A stretch of DNA of 64,000 bases, from the NCBI GenBank assembly GCA_964023275.1, contig OZ029914.1, forward strand, positions 9,989,561 through 10,053,560, in the 5' to 3' direction. This DNA comes from Norana najaformis (lineage: Eukaryota > Annelida > Clitellata > Crassiclitellata > Hormogastridae). The position numbers and the translations under genes were made by a program. Shown piece by piece: positions 23,801 to 35,768 of this stretch; position 1 is the stretch's first letter; every line of letters starts with the position of its first letter. Under the pieces are notes generated by a model. That model did no database searches, was not told the origin of the DNA, and saw only the letters and a program-made list of their open reading frames with translations.

Positions 23801-25689
23801 CGGTAACTTTGTATCGACCTCAAACAGTTCTTTATGCAGAGTTGTGCAGTGGCATTAATGCATTATTTTATGGTCATGTGTGCGCTTCCAAGCATTGGAA
23901 GGAAGGCAGTATCAAATTAAATGATGTTTGTAGTTTAAGAGAGTACTGATCTGCTCTGTAGAGGGTTGTTCCATTCGTTTCATAGGCAAAAGCAGATGAG
24001 CCCAAAAAACCTGCAGCCTGTCAGTGGTAAAAAGATTCTTCTGAGTGAAGAGCCTATTTGGGCTATAAGTTCAAATTTTTAATATATCTTGATTCATGTA
24101 GCCAGTTCCATGATGGCTTGCAGTTTTACTTTCCACTTTAGTTTTGAATCAATGCCTTTTCTTTTGTAACATCTTTTAAACTCGTAAAATTTTCTACATT
24201 AGTTTTAAAACATACCTTTTTGATGTTAGGTAGTCAACTCAGTGGATTGGTATTGATAAAATTAGGATGGTCCTCGCTGGTTTCAGGTGATAATAGTCCT
24301 TGTATTTTAGCAGCAATTTTGATGCTACAAGAAACTGTGCTTTGGCTTTCTGGTTCTAACACGGAGAATAAGTTGAGTTTTATCAAAATTTTTATGTTCC
24401 GTGATGATGCTTTTTGCATCAATTCTTTTGCATCTTACTGGCTGGAGGAACTGTTGCAAAACTTCCGATAAGTGCTTTGACATTTTTGTGTGATAAACAT
24501 CTGGTTTATAAATGCCGTGCCATTGTGTGTAGTGGATCCCGTTTTGTGGGATACATAAATTATTTTCACAAATGGTATATGTTGAATTTTTAGTTTCTTC
24601 TAAAAAGGCTTAGAAAGATGCTTTTATCTGCAGTTGGGGCTTGATCATAAATTGAGGGAAATGACAGATGTTGAAAAATTTTGATTTACCTTTGTATTCT
24701 TAAGTTTTTCCATTTTAACATCTTAGGAGTCGTTGATTTAACAGTGTCAGTTTTCTAGTTTTGATTAACTTTAGGAATTATTTTTTTTTATTTTTAGTTA
24801 GTTAAAATTCCTGTGTACTGTAGACAGTTGTAAGTAATGTTAACTAACTTAATTTGTAAAAAATTCCTAAGTACTGAAAGGGTGATGAGGATTTGCTTTA
24901 GCTGAGCTTGAGAATTGAGATTTTCCAGCAGTTTCGTTAACTTAGGTTGTAAGATTTTGTGTTATGTAACTTGGCTGTTACTGTTATTGAATAAGACATG
25001 AGAATAGGAAGTAATGTCTGTGTGTACATGTTGCAACTTTGTCTTAATTACCAAATGAACTGTGGATTAAAAAAAACAATTTAATTGACAGCTGTACATA
25101 TTTCCTTTGTTAAAGATTCTAGAAAGATTGTGAGAGTCATGGGTTATGGTTATAATGTTTGTCGTCTTTCTGCAAGCTTAATTAGGGTCAAAGTTAAATT
25201 AATTGTTTTAATTTATCCTCATTGAGCCGTGATAGTATGGTGTTTGCCAGTAATTAAGTAAAGCAGTGTGTGGAATAGCAATGATGCATATAAACCCTTG
25301 GTTTAATGCTTAATGAAATGACGGACGGCTATAAAAAGCATTCATGTATTAAATTGGGACATTTGGTTTCCCGAGCAGAGGGCATATTACGAAAATACAC
25401 TTTGAATTTGATTCAAAGAGTCTCTCAACCAATCAGAAGTCGTCAATTATCTTATGAATATTCATTGCGTAATGAATATTCATTATTGATAAGCGCTTGG
25501 CGTTTGCGGTGAGAGACTGCTTGGAGCAATTTCAATGTATAATTTCGTAATATGCTTCCCGAGCGTTTGTAGTACCCTACCCTGTTAGTACGAGATGAAC
25601 GGAAATCTAGGCCTTAGCACTCCGTCTGGGTGCGGATGTCCGCAAAGGGGAATGGGGATGGTAAGGCGAACTCTTCCCCTTATCTCTCT

Positions 25690-25882
25690 TCTCGCTTCAA
25701 TTTCAAATATCATCCACCGTAGCCGTCCGACTGTCTGAGTGCCTGACTCCTGGATCTTGACCTGGAACCGAACCCTTTTGCCTATCGATTTTGTTTTGAC
25801 TGAGCGCCTGGGAATAAGCTGGTTCCCGCGACTTAGCTTTTGTTGAGCGCTGTAGAAATCTCGAGATTACGATACGATTACG
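25690..25882 (+). mobile_element. L2-like LINE 3' end (plus orientation)
   Basis: Same family as 2735-2880 but on the + strand, ending GCGCTGTAGAAATCTCGAG plus an ATTACG-like tail. Confidence 0.7.
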
Positions 25883-25904
25883 AACTGGACAAAGGGACGG
25901 ATGA

Positions 25905-25905
<1 letters not shown>

Positions 25906-25952
<47 letters not shown>

Positions 25953-25962
25953 CACACACATA
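25906..25962. repeat. (TA)n(CA)n microsatellite
   Basis: A TA run followed by a CA run, 20 bp beyond the LINE tail. Confidence 0.9.
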
Positions 25963-26214
25963 AAATTAGAAAGCTTCACAGTTTAATTAAGAATGAGTGT
26001 TAATGGGAACAGAATACATACCACGCCGATAAAACAGAATATTTTAAGCGCCTGTAGCTTACTTTCAAACTTTACCGTTGTACGTACCTGAGATTGGAGC
26101 AAATGCGCCCGGCGCTTAATTGAGATAATCAGGTCTCTGTCTATGTAGCTCTGTCTCGCCGACGCTCATCCTGGTTCTACGTTGGGTAGCCTACTAACAA
26201 CACTACGCCTTGTA

Positions 26215-26440
26215 ATCGAAAACTCGAGATTTCTACAGCGCCCAAATTCGCGGGAACCAACTTAATCACAGGCACTCAGTCAAAACAAAATAGACAAGCA
26301 GGAAGGGTCGAATTCGGTTCCAGATCAAGATTCAAAGGGCAGGCAATCTGGGTGGCTACGATGAATGTCCTTTACAATTGGAGCGCCGAGATAGACAAGG
26401 GGAAGAGAAGGAATAAGGTAGAATTTGTGGGAGTGTACCC
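26215..26440 (-). mobile_element. L2-like LINE 3' end
   Basis: Minus-strand copy of the same 3' region. It abuts glutaminase fragment C almost exactly, so it may mark the duplication or insertion edge. Confidence 0.65.
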
Positions 26441-26441
26441 A

Positions 26442-26819
26442 GCTCGACAAGGAGAAATTTATTGATTGCATAGGGGACAACATTGTTCTCATCAGACGCG
26501 CATTCACTTGCGACTTTCTAAGTTCGAGAGCAGCTACTGGGCATGTCAAACCAATTCCCAGGATAAGGTCGCATCCTACATACCACAGCTGGCCAAGTAC
26601 AGCCCCGAATACTGGGGGTATCACTTTGTACAGTTGGTGGCCAGAGACACAGCATTGGTGAAGTGGAGGTTCCGTTTACATTACAGGCGATTGAGAAACC
26701 AATCAACTATATGATCTTGCAATTAATGAACTCTGAACGGATTCTGTTCACAATTATGTTGGACATGAACCGAGTGGCGAGACCTTCAACTGTATAAAGC
26801 AAAGTCCAGAATGTAAACC
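26442..26819 (+). pseudogene. GLS: glutaminase gene fragment C
   Basis: Begins inside the helical domain (QLDKEKFIDCI, NIVLIRRAF), has internal deletions after CDF, then SYIPQLAKYSPEYW. The catalytic entry that follows is frameshifted (matching VPFTLQ and KPINY) and damaged around the Ser-x-x-Lys motif. It ends before GTGATG, as in fragments A and B. It is the most decayed of the five copies. Confidence 0.8.
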
Positions 26820-28020
26820 GTGATGGATGAAAATGAAAGTGTAAGAGGCTTTCTCCCAGATGCTTCCCCAGAACTCTCCGAGCGCCACTGCATAAACTTT
26901 ACCTCGCATGAGCAGTCTGATAAATATTCATGATCTCTATGGTTACCTGTTGAATTTCGCTTATCGCGTTTCATGGTACTCAGCACTCTACACAGTTTGT
27001 TAAGAAAACAACTTACAAAGATAGATTAAGAGTATCACACAAACGGTAATATTACACTTTACTCCGTTTAGTAACTTTTATCTTGATTTCTTTTGTAAAG
27101 TGAGTGAATATTTTTGCTTATTTTCTCGAAAGATTCCTGATCCGCTCCAGTGAATTTAGGTCAAGTGATACCTGTATATTGTGGTATTGGGACAAAATGT
27201 TGCCCAAATACTTTTATACACAATGTTTCTATTAACCCAAAGGTCTGGACTCCAAATCCCGTGCAAGAAAAAAAGATATTTCAAGATTTATGTAAGATTA
27301 GAATCTCTAGTAGACTCGGACGTCAAGTGCTGTACTAAACCTAGGCCTATATCTAACCTAACCTTAAACACCAGCCCCTAGCTTTGTGTATCCTATGGTC
27401 GAACGACATGAAAAATTGCAGTTACCTTGCCAGTCAGACATTTCCTGCGAGTGCATTCGAAGTTGATAGCAACAGCCAACACAGAGCTAGCCTATATAGT
27501 CTACTCAAGATTTACTTGGAAATTGACTCGGCCATAGCCTCATGGCCTTGAGCTCGCTTAAATTCGGCCGTTCATAGACAATAAAGACGCTCCCAGACAT
27601 CAAACTGTCTAATGACTAAACAAAGTGATTTGGCCTTTACTTAGAACTGAGTCCTTCCTCTTGAGGTCTACACTTTGGGCAACCCAGACTCTCCGCTGAT
27701 CTATGTTCATCGTCAGTCTTCTTGCCTTATCGACATCTCACATCATCTCTGATGGTCTCCGGTCAGTACATTCTTGGTCTTTCTCGCATTCTTCTCCCTT
27801 TATCGTTCCAATTCATCACTAGGTTGCATCATATATCCTATCCGCTCCAGTCTTCGTTTTCTGAAGATATTCTCATGATCCTCTTGTGCTGTCCTTTCTC
27901 TTACGGTTTACAAGCCAGGGAGACAACATGGTACTAGGGCAGAAATCGTCGGTGAAGGTGCTCATGAGATGGTGCAGGAGGGCATTTAGAAATCTGAAGC
28001 TATCACGTAATAAAATTTGA
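26820..28020. other. duplicated intron-like DNA, no gene
   Basis: 26820-27690 parallels 1739-2600. 27870-28020 parallels 3680-3830. No coding exon is seen. Confidence 0.5.
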
Positions 28021-28035
28021 AGAATTCTAACACAG

Positions 28036-28200
28036 CATTGGAGATGTGAAGGTTCCATTCACACTCCAGTCGAGTGGGAAACCAATCAACTATGCTCTTG
28101 CAATTAATGAACTCGGAGCGGGTTCTGTCCACAATTATGTTGGACATACACAGAACTGCAAGACCTTCAAATGTATCTAGCTGAGCCCAGAAAATAAGTC
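28036..28200 (+). pseudogene. GLS: glutaminase catalytic exon, fragment D
   Basis: A 165-nt exon-shaped piece between ACACAG and GTAATA, encoding IGDVKVPFTLQSSGKPINY with the Ser-x-x-Lys motif. One in-frame TAG (TGT ATC TAG) breaks it. The leader exon of G2 starts 377 bp after its end. Its end phase (2) does not fit the phase-1 CARD exon, so an in-frame fusion is not supported. Confidence 0.85.
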
Positions 28201-28576
28201 GTAATATATGAAATCGAAAGTGGTAAGAGGCTTTTTGCAAGATGCTTACCTACAACTCTCTCTGATCGCCACTGCATAAATTTTAGCTCGCATGAGCAGT
28301 CTCAAATATTCGTGATAGCTCTGGTTAGCTGTGCAATACGGCTTATCGCGTTTCATGGTACTCAGCACTCTACACAGTTTGTTTTAGAAAACAACTTACA
28401 AAGCTTAAGAGTATCACACAAACGGCAATATTACACTTTGCTCGGTTTGGAAACTTTTATCTTGATTTTTTTAAAAATTGAGTGAATATTTTGGCTAATT
28501 TTATCGGACAATTGAATTGCTGGGGAATCTGCGTTGTATTGCAGTTTTGCATCGTACTGTTGGCTGTGTGGAAGAG

Positions 28577-28625
28577 ATGGCAGAAGGTGGTATACAAGAC
28601 TGTCCTCAGGCACCAAGTGAAATAG
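28577..28625 (+). CDS. leader exon of CARD/NHL-family copy G2
   Basis: ATG opens MAEGGIQDCPQAPSEI. A donor after ATAG (GTACAAG) leaves phase 1, which fits the CARD exon at 29647. A second phase-1 donor lies 15 bases later. The start is supported by conservation of the leader in all three copies. Confidence 0.65.
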
Positions 28626-29646
28626 GTACAAGCACTGAAGGTCAATACTGCTGGACATTGTTCATGAAAGTGCTATCTATTTCTTTGACATTATATACTA
28701 GTTGCTAAACAGTGGTTTTCTGTCCTCCATGATTTTTTGGGATTTAATTTGAAGTTCTTGTATATTTGGGCATTAAGTAATGATGTAAAGGTGAGCATGA
28801 TCGACTGCCAATCTAGAGGTCAGAGGTTCAAATTCTCACCAAAGTAGAGTGATGTTTACAGATGTCTGTCCAATTTAGTGCTGAATGTCTTGCAGTTTTC
28901 TTATAGTTCCAAATTCGTTTGATTTCAGTCAGCATACTTTCTCCGGGTTGGAATTGTATATTTGAGTTTGTACATATTTATGTATGCATTTATGTATTTA
29001 TGTATATATGTATGTTTGTGTGTATGTATGTATGTATACACAGAACAGTGATCATTGATCTATATACCAAAAGCCTTAAATTACCTTTAAAATCGGATGT
29101 AGTTGGGATGTTGAGAATTCAACTGAAAGGAAAGATAAGATAAGGCAGAGTAAACATTCCTTTATTAAAAGTGTTTATCAGCTTTAGACCTCAGGGACAT
29201 AGTCTTTAGGTTGAAGGATCCTTTAACTGAAGCATAAACATCAAAATTACCAGATAACCTATTCTTTTCAATTGTCAGTGTCTCTTGAGACATAAGGATT
29301 GGAACTCTTGATGCAAAGGTGACACATTAGCTATCTTCAACTATGCCATCCAAATTGGCAGTAAAGTGCTGCTAGCTATCTGCTTGAAAATAGAAGCAGG
29401 AAAACAGCTTTTAAATAAGAATAATAAATATCAATTCTTTTAACTTCTGCATTAAGATGTAATGGCTCAATATAAATGCATTAAAGTAAAGCTATTTACT
29501 TCCTTACTTTAGAGGTCTATTTTGATCGTCCAAAAATCAGTCTGAAAGTCAGTATACTCGTAGTTACATTTGTATTTGCATGAGATGCAAAGGTGAAATT
29601 AAATTATATTAAATTTTCTGTTTCGTTATCCTACATTGTGTTTTAG
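28626..29646. other. intron 1 of G2
   Basis: No exon. It is almost base-for-base the same as 33703-34724 in G3. It includes a TATG-rich stretch near 28980 and a tRNA-like box-B motif (GGTTCAAATTC) near 28825, also seen in G1 and G3. Confidence 0.6.
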
Positions 29647-29910
29647 GAAATGATGAGGAAAATATGACGAATGTTAGGCATCTGCTTCTTCAGCAAATCG
29701 ATCCGGATTCAGGCCTCGTAGATAAGTTGCTTCAGTTGCGTGCCTTGACTTATCCTGAAACCGTAAAAATTAAAAGCGAAAAGGTAATATTTGATCGGAA
29801 TGAAAAAGTATTGGAGCTAATTTTCAGAGAAAAGAGACACCAGGCCTTGATGACAGCACTGACTGACACAGGGCAGCAACACCTCGTCAACTTCGTGAGA
29901 GGAAATGGAG
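29647..29910 (+). CDS. CARD exon 1 of G2
   Basis: 264 nt between TTTTAG and GTATGC, phase 1 at both ends. It encodes a single six-helix CARD: VRHLLLQQIDPDSGLVDKLL, LRALTYPETVKIKSE, KVLELIFREK, then HQALMTALTDTG and QQHLVNFVRGNG. CARDs bind other CARDs in apoptosis and innate immune signalling, usually linking sensors to caspases or adaptors. The closing TGQQHLVNF is typical of caspase and adaptor CARDs. No transmembrane segment is visible, so a cytosolic protein is likely. Confidence 0.85.
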
Positions 29911-30419
29911 GTATGCTGGTCTTGGTCACTGGAGGTGAAGGACGTGTGCGAGACTGCGGTTTTTCTTATAATGTATGCATGTATGTGAAGATACTTAATT
30001 CAGTGCCTTTCAAATACCTCTCAAAAGGGCCTGAAATTTTAAATAAATTTGTTCAATGTATTGTGATCGAGGTATCCTACGAGTTTATAAGTAGGCTGCG
30101 CATTTGTGTCCTAAAGTCGGAGAAAATTGTCACAGAATGCATGGAATGGGTTTGCAAGATAGTAGGATGTCAGAACAAAGCATGATGAGCATTAAGGTTA
30201 TTTCTCATTGAGAAAGCTTTATCTTATGCATTTTGGCCCTTTTGCCTGTTGGTGTAATATCAGATGTGTAAGTGATGATGGAAGAAGTGATGATTGTTGA
30301 ATTGGTAGGGGTGGTTGTGCGCAATGATAAAACAACAGCAAAACAAAAACAGCAGTAGTTGCAATACTTGTTGCTTCTAGCCTTCCATATCATTCTTTTT
30401 TTTTTTGTTTTTTCCACAG

Positions 30420-30725
30420 TTCATAGACCAGAATATGGCGCAGTTTGGCCACTTCGAGAGAGACAAACAGATATTTTGGATGTGAATCGGTTGAATCTAG
30501 TTCAAGTTATAGATCCATGCGACCTTATTATCGTAATGTTTAGTAAGCGTGTTATCAATGACAGGCAACAGAAGTACATCAGCAGCCTACCCAATGACAC
30601 TGATAAAGCTGAAGCACTGTTGGATATTTTGAGGCGTGGCAGTAAAGAGAATTACTGGAAGACAGTCTTGTGTCTACGCGAGTTAAATCAAGAACACGTT
30701 GAAGAAATTATGGAGGATGGAGGAG
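30420..30725 (+). CDS. CARD exon 2 of G2
   Basis: 306 nt between TTCCACAG and GTTGGT, phase 1 at both ends. It starts with a short linker (VHRPEYGAVWPLRER), then a second CARD: ILDVNRLNLVQVIDPCDL, MFSKRVINDRQQKYI, LPNDTDKAEALLDILRRGS, YWKTVLCLRELNQEHVEEIM. It is only distantly like CARD exon 1, so it is a distinct module and not a recent repeat of it. Confidence 0.8.
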
Positions 30726-30859
30726 GTTGGTTTTACAGGGTTTTATGAAAATGCAGTGTAGCAAACAGGGCACTGCCTAACATATGGATAAAGAAGATGT
30801 GGTAAAATCTGAGAGAAGTAATTTATTATCATTTTTTATTATAATTACTAACTTCTATC

Positions 30860-32060
30860 GCGCCGATGTGTAATGCGCAAATCATCAACCGATGGAGCGC
30901 CAGAACCAAAGCCGCAGTCAGTTCACTATCAAGATCAGTCCATTCAGACAGGGCAGCCTATGATGGATGACCGATATGAAAGAAGTAAGTCTTAATCTAA
31001 GAAGGAAATGACACAAGTAATTCAGCAGCCTGATCAAATGCAGGGAGAGGGTTCCGAAATCTAGGTCCAACAACCAAAAAAGTCCGCCTACCATAAACGG
31101 TTCTAGCTTTATGTATCACCTAAGAAAGACAATCAAACGTCTTCGATGAATAACGGTAAGTCCGGGGAATATGGACTCATTTTATTTATTTTCAAACATT
31201 AAGTATTGTGGTTGGCCAGAGTTCAATGTTTAAAATACTATAAAACCCCAGTTTTAAACAAATCCTTGCTGAAGAGGAAAGCAGTGCAGAGATTTAAGGA
31301 TTTAAGTACAGCGGTTATAGTTTTTATAGATATAGTCAAAGAGTTCTGAACTCTGGAGTTTCTGAGTGTTTGTCTTTAAGATACCAGTAAGAAGTGAGTT
31401 ATAGTAAGCAAGGCTACGCGAGACCCATGTTTCTGCCAGAGATATCCTTGGACATGGGGACATAATGCATAATTCTGCATACATCAAGAAATATTCATGC
31501 ATGACGACTTACAAAAGCCACTTACACCATTGTTGAGAGACATATCTGAATCAAAAACAATGCCAAATTTTGAGCAGAATCAGCCAAATTAACAAGTGAG
31601 TTACCCAGTATTAAAGATTTAAGTCATTCAAACCTCTGAAGTTGCTGTGGAGTGCTCAGTGGTAGAAATACAGTTTCTGACAGGTTAAAGAGGAGTTTAT
31701 TAGATGCCATCTAAGATGCACTTCAACAACAGTGGATAACAGCTGCACAGGACAAACTGTCAAACAAAATGTAGATTTGAGTATTATCAGAATATAAAGG
31801 ATATCCTACTGAATGGTTGTTCAGCAACGTATATAGTGACTTGGTGTATAATTTAAGAAGGGCGGATTCTGTTTAATGAAATCTGCGAAATGTAGAGTTA
31901 AAGAGGATTATTAATGAGGTGAGATAGGTGAGTTTGCATACCATTCATAACTACCCATTCAAAACTTTTAGACACAAAATTCAAAATTGAGATGGGTCTG
32001 AAATTAGACAGGTCGTCGGGATCGAGAGAAGGTTTAGCAGAGAATTAACTATATGGCATG
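30860..32060 (-). mobile_element. LINE relic in G2 intron
   Basis: The minus strand keeps degraded LINE pieces: SRSLAYYNSLLTGI at 31502-31302, and a DPDDLSNFRPIS-like block near 32020-31985. It is a shortened relative of 7620-9290. Confidence 0.6.
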
Positions 32061-32392
32061 AGTAAAAGCATATGGGAAGCATCATTATAAGAAATTTATT
32101 ATTGATGCAATTATTGGACTGTTAGGCACGTGTGGTATGACGACTTCTGATTGTTTACATTATTGTAATGCCATATTTATATCATGATATTATATGGAGA
32201 GTTAAACATTCTAGTCTTCTTGCATGACTGTCCTGAGATATGAATCAATTTGCTGAGCCCGAGGAAGCCGTCAAGTCTAATGACAGTGTGAAATCTTCAT
32301 TTCCATTTATTTTTTAAGCCAGTAAGCCTGTAACTAATTGTAACTAATTGTTGACTATGTGACAATTGTTGATATTAATATTGTTGTTTCAG

Positions 32393-32752
32393 TTTTGGTG
32401 CAGGTGCATGTTTGTAATGAAGGAAATCCCGAACAAATGAATGAGGAGGAAGATCACATGGTTGACGCCTTGGCAAACATACTTCAGAATACAACACTTC
32501 CCCAGTACCTAAGAATAAGGGAGCATTTAGACCTCCGAATAATGCGTGCTAAGAAAGGCCAGAGTATTGTTTTCTTCCTCTACTGCAAGACTCTAAAGGA
32601 GCTTTTGTATCTGTATGAGTTGCTGACGAAAGGAGAGTTCAAGAAAAATATTGCAATAGTCTTCGATCTGTTGATTACCAGAAGAGAAACAAGAGTATCG
32701 ACAGTGAATTGGTCAGAAGAGGAGTTCACAAAAGCCAGGACATACTTTGAGA
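32393..32752 (+). CDS. alpha/beta death-adaptor-like exon T2 of G2
   Basis: 360 nt between TTTCAG and GTAAGT, phase 1 at both ends. Core motifs are LRIMRAKKGQSIVFFLYCKT, LKELLYLYELLTKGEFKKN, VFDLLITRRETRVSTV and NWSEEEFTKARTYF. See exon T1 for the structure argument. No NHL exon follows before the next leader exon, so G2 must end differently or splice onward into G3. Confidence 0.75.
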
Positions 32753-32999
32753 GTAAGTTTTCTCTGTCGTTTTCGGTTTCACAGGCTGCAATTAGATTGA
32801 AAACCACTTTTGGGAAACTTTGATGCTTGTGTTATCTGAAACTATAAAAAGTCAGTTTCATATAGACCTATTGTTCTCATATGTCTATCTGGCGAGTATC
32901 ATCACAATAACCGGATATAAGTCGGTTTGATTGAGAATTCCTAATACTCTACAATATAGTGGCATCAGTTTTTGATACAAAATACGGAAGTATTTTAAA

Positions 33000-33040
33000 T
33001 TAGTTGCCGGATTTGTTTTTATCGACGGTGAAGGTGCTCT
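33000..33040. other. rearrangement junction at about 33020
   Basis: Up to about 33020 the sequence follows the intron that precedes NHL exon N1 (CATCAGTTTTTGATACAAAA, then GGTTTTG-like). It stops a dozen bases short of the splice acceptor. From there it follows the sequence upstream of glutaminase fragment D (GGTGAAGGTGCTC...GAGATGGTGCAGG). The join deletes the NHL exon of G2. Confidence 0.75.
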
Positions 33041-33111
33041 TGAGATGGTGCAGGAGGGCATTTCGAAATCTGAAGCTATCAAGTAATAAAATTTGAAGAA
33101 CTCTAACACAG

Positions 33112-33276
33112 CATTGGAGATGTGAAGGTTCCATTCACACTCCAGTCGAGTGGGAAACCAATCAACTATGCTCTTGCAATTAATGAACTCGGAGCGGGTT
33201 CTGTCCACAATTATGTTGGACATACACAGAACTGCGAGACCTTCAAATGTATCAAGCTGAGCCCAGAAAATAAGCC
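33112..33276 (+). pseudogene. GLS: glutaminase catalytic exon, fragment E (open)
   Basis: The twin of fragment D, without the TAG: an open 165-nt exon ending SPENKP before GTAATA. It carries the Ser-x-x-Lys motif (LQSSGKPINY) but stands alone, without the helical domain or the remaining catalytic exons. It ends 377 bp before the leader exon of G3. Confidence 0.85.
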
Positions 33277-33653
33277 GTAATATATGAAATCGAAAGTGGT
33301 AAGAGGCTTTTTGCCAGATGCTTACCTACAACTCTCTCTGATCGCCACTGCATAAATTTTAGCTCGCATGAGCAGTCTCAAATATTCGTGATAGCTCTGG
33401 TTAGCTGTGCAATATGGCTTATCGCGTTTCATGGTACTCAGCACTCTACACAGTTTGTTTTAGAAAACAACTTACAAAGCTTAAGAGTATCACACAAACG
33501 GCAATATTACACTTTGCTCGGTTTGGAAACTTTTATCTTGATTTTTTTTGTAAATTGAGTGAATATTTTGGCTAATTTTATCGGACGATTAAATTGTTGG
33601 GGAATCTGCGTTGTATTACAATTTTGCATCGTACTGTTGGCTGTGTGGAAGAG

Positions 33654-33702
33654 ATGGCAGAAGGTGATAAACAAGACTGTCCTCAGGCACCAAGTGAAAT
33701 AG
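33654..33702 (+). CDS. leader exon of G3
   Basis: ATG opens MAEGDKQDCPQAPSEI. The donor ATAG before GTATAAG is the best of the three copies. The alternative downstream donor of G1 and G2 is lost here (GAAGTTC), which favours the first donor for the family. Confidence 0.65.
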
Positions 33703-34724
33703 GTATAAGCGCTGAAGTTCAATACTGCTGGACATTGTTCATGAAAGTGCTATCTATTTCTTTGACATTAAATACTAGTTGCTAAACAGTGGTTTTCTGT
33801 CCTCCATGATTTTTTGGGATTTAATTTGAAGTTCTTGTATATTTGGGCATTAAGTAATGATGTAAAGGTGAGCATGATCGACTGCCAATCTAGAGGTCAG
33901 AGGTCCAAATTCTCACCAAAGTAGAGTGATGTTTACAGATGTCTGTCCAATTTAGTGCTTAATGTCTTGCAGTTTTCTTATAGTTCTAAATTCGTTTGAT
34001 TTCAGTCAGCATACTTTCTCCGGGTTGGAATTGTATATTTGAGTTTGTACATATTTATGTATGCATTTATGTATTTATGTATATATGTATGTTTGTGTGT
34101 ATGTATGTATGTATACACAGAACAGTGATCATTGATCTATATACCAAAAGCCTTAAATTACCTTTAAAATCGGATGTAGTTGGGATGTTGAGAATTCAAC
34201 TGAAAAGAAAGATAAGATAAGGCAGAGTAAACATTCCTTTATTAAAAGTGTTTATCAGCTTTAGACCTCAGGGACATAGTCTTTAGGTTGAAGGATCCTT
34301 TAGCTGAAGCATAAACATCAAAATTACCAGATAACCTATTCTTTTCAATTGTCAGTGTCTCTTGAGACATAAGGATTGGAACTCTTGATGCAAAGGTGAC
34401 ACATTAGCTATCTTCAAACTATGCCATCCAAATTGGCAGTAAAGTGCTGCTAGCTATCTGCTTGAAAATAGAAGCAGGAAAACAGCTTTTAAATAAGAAT
34501 AATAAGTTTCAATTCTTTTAACTTCAGCATTAAAATGTAATGGCTCAATATAAATGCATTAATGTAAAGCTATTTACTTCCTTACTTTAAAGGTTTATTT
34601 TGATCGTCCAAAAATCAGTCTGAAAGTCAGTATACTTGTAGTTACATTTGTATTTGTATGAGATGCAAAGGTGAAATTAAATTATATTAAATTTTCTGTT
34701 TCGTTATCCTACATTGTGTTTTAG

Positions 34725-34988
34725 GAAATGATGAGGAAAATATGACGAATGTTAGGCATCTGCTTCTTCAGCAAATCGATCCGGATTCAGGCCTCGTAGA
34801 TAAGTTGCTTCAGTTGCGTGCCTTGACTTATCCTGAAACCGTAAAAATTAAAAGCGAAAATGTAATATTTGATCGGAATGAAAAAGTATTGGAGCTAATT
34901 TTCAGAGAAAAGAGACACCAGGCCTTGATGACAGCACTGACTGACACAGGGCAGCAACACCTCGTCAACTTCGTGAGAGGAAATGGAG
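34725..34988 (+). CDS. CARD exon 1 of G3
   Basis: Differs from its G2 twin by only one visible residue (Lys to Asn in KSENVIF). Same length, same splice borders and same phase. The intron before it is also nearly identical, pointing to a very recent duplication or gene conversion. Confidence 0.85.
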
Positions 34989-35178
34989 GTATGCTGGTCT
35001 TGGTCACTGGAGGTGAAGGACGTGTGCGAGACTGCGGTTTTTCTTATAATGTATGCATGTATGTGAAGATACTTAATTCAGTGCCTTTCAAATACCTCTC
35101 AAAAGGGCCTGATATTTTAAATAAATTTGTTCAATGTATTGTGATCGAGGCATCCTACGAGTTTATAAGTAGGATGTA

Positions 35179-35345
35179 CTGGCGGCTCCAGGACTCTTTG
35201 CATGGAAGGGCAAGAGCATTTCCAGAGGGGCGCCACATTCGGCAGTCCACCATGCAGGCGTATATCTTGAGGGGCTCAGGCATGTAACCAAGAGGACTGC
35301 TTGGGGGAACCCCTCCCCCACGTCTATAGCCAAATCCGCCACTGG
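35179..35345. mobile_element. MITE-like insertion with 9-bp target duplication
   Basis: TAGGATGTA occurs at 35170-35178 and 35346-35354 around a 167-bp insert. The insert's ends are CTGGCGGCTCC and, inverted, CCAGTGGCGGATT, so TGGCGG forms a short terminal inverted repeat. The G2 intron lacks the insert but also lacks about 90 bp beside it. Long target duplication and GTGGCGG ends suggest a hAT- or P-like non-autonomous element. Confidence 0.65.
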
Positions 35346-35768
35346 TAGGATGTACATTTAGTGTGCTTCTCAGAACTGGCAACTGTGATTGAGAGTATCA
35401 GTGGTTTTCAAGATTTCTTATCCCAGAATGGTATTTTGCTACAGCTGCACATTTGTGTCCTAAAGTCGGAGAAAATTTTCACAGAATGCATGGAATGGGT
35501 TTGCAAGATAGTAGGATGTCAGAACAAAGCATGATGAGCATTAAGGTTATTTCTCATTGAGAAAGCCTTGTCTTGTGCATTTTGGCCCTTTTGCCTGTGG
35601 GGGTAATCAGATGTGTAACTGATGGTGGAAGAAGTGATGATTGTTGATTTGGTAGGGGTGGTTGTGTGCAATGATAAAACAACAGCAAAACAAAAACAAC
35701 AGTAGTTGCAATACTTGTTGCTTCTAGCCTTCCATATCATTCTATTTTTTTTTTTGTTTTTTCCACAG

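Larger units (their letters stand above)
19765..25560. other. long AT-rich region without genes
   Basis: No convincing exon on either strand across about 5.8 kb. It is consistent with a long 3' untranslated region of the C5-epimerase gene followed by intergenic DNA, but neither is proven. Embedded repeats are listed separately. Confidence 0.55.

Noticed and set aside
33112-34988. Glutaminase exon spliced in frame to CARD exon 1
   Set aside because: The glutaminase exon ends in phase 2 while the CARD exon needs phase 1; only an untranslated role remains possible.
35155-35382. 75-aa and 64-aa frames on - strand
   Set aside because: They lie in the MITE-like insertion and have no conserved domain.
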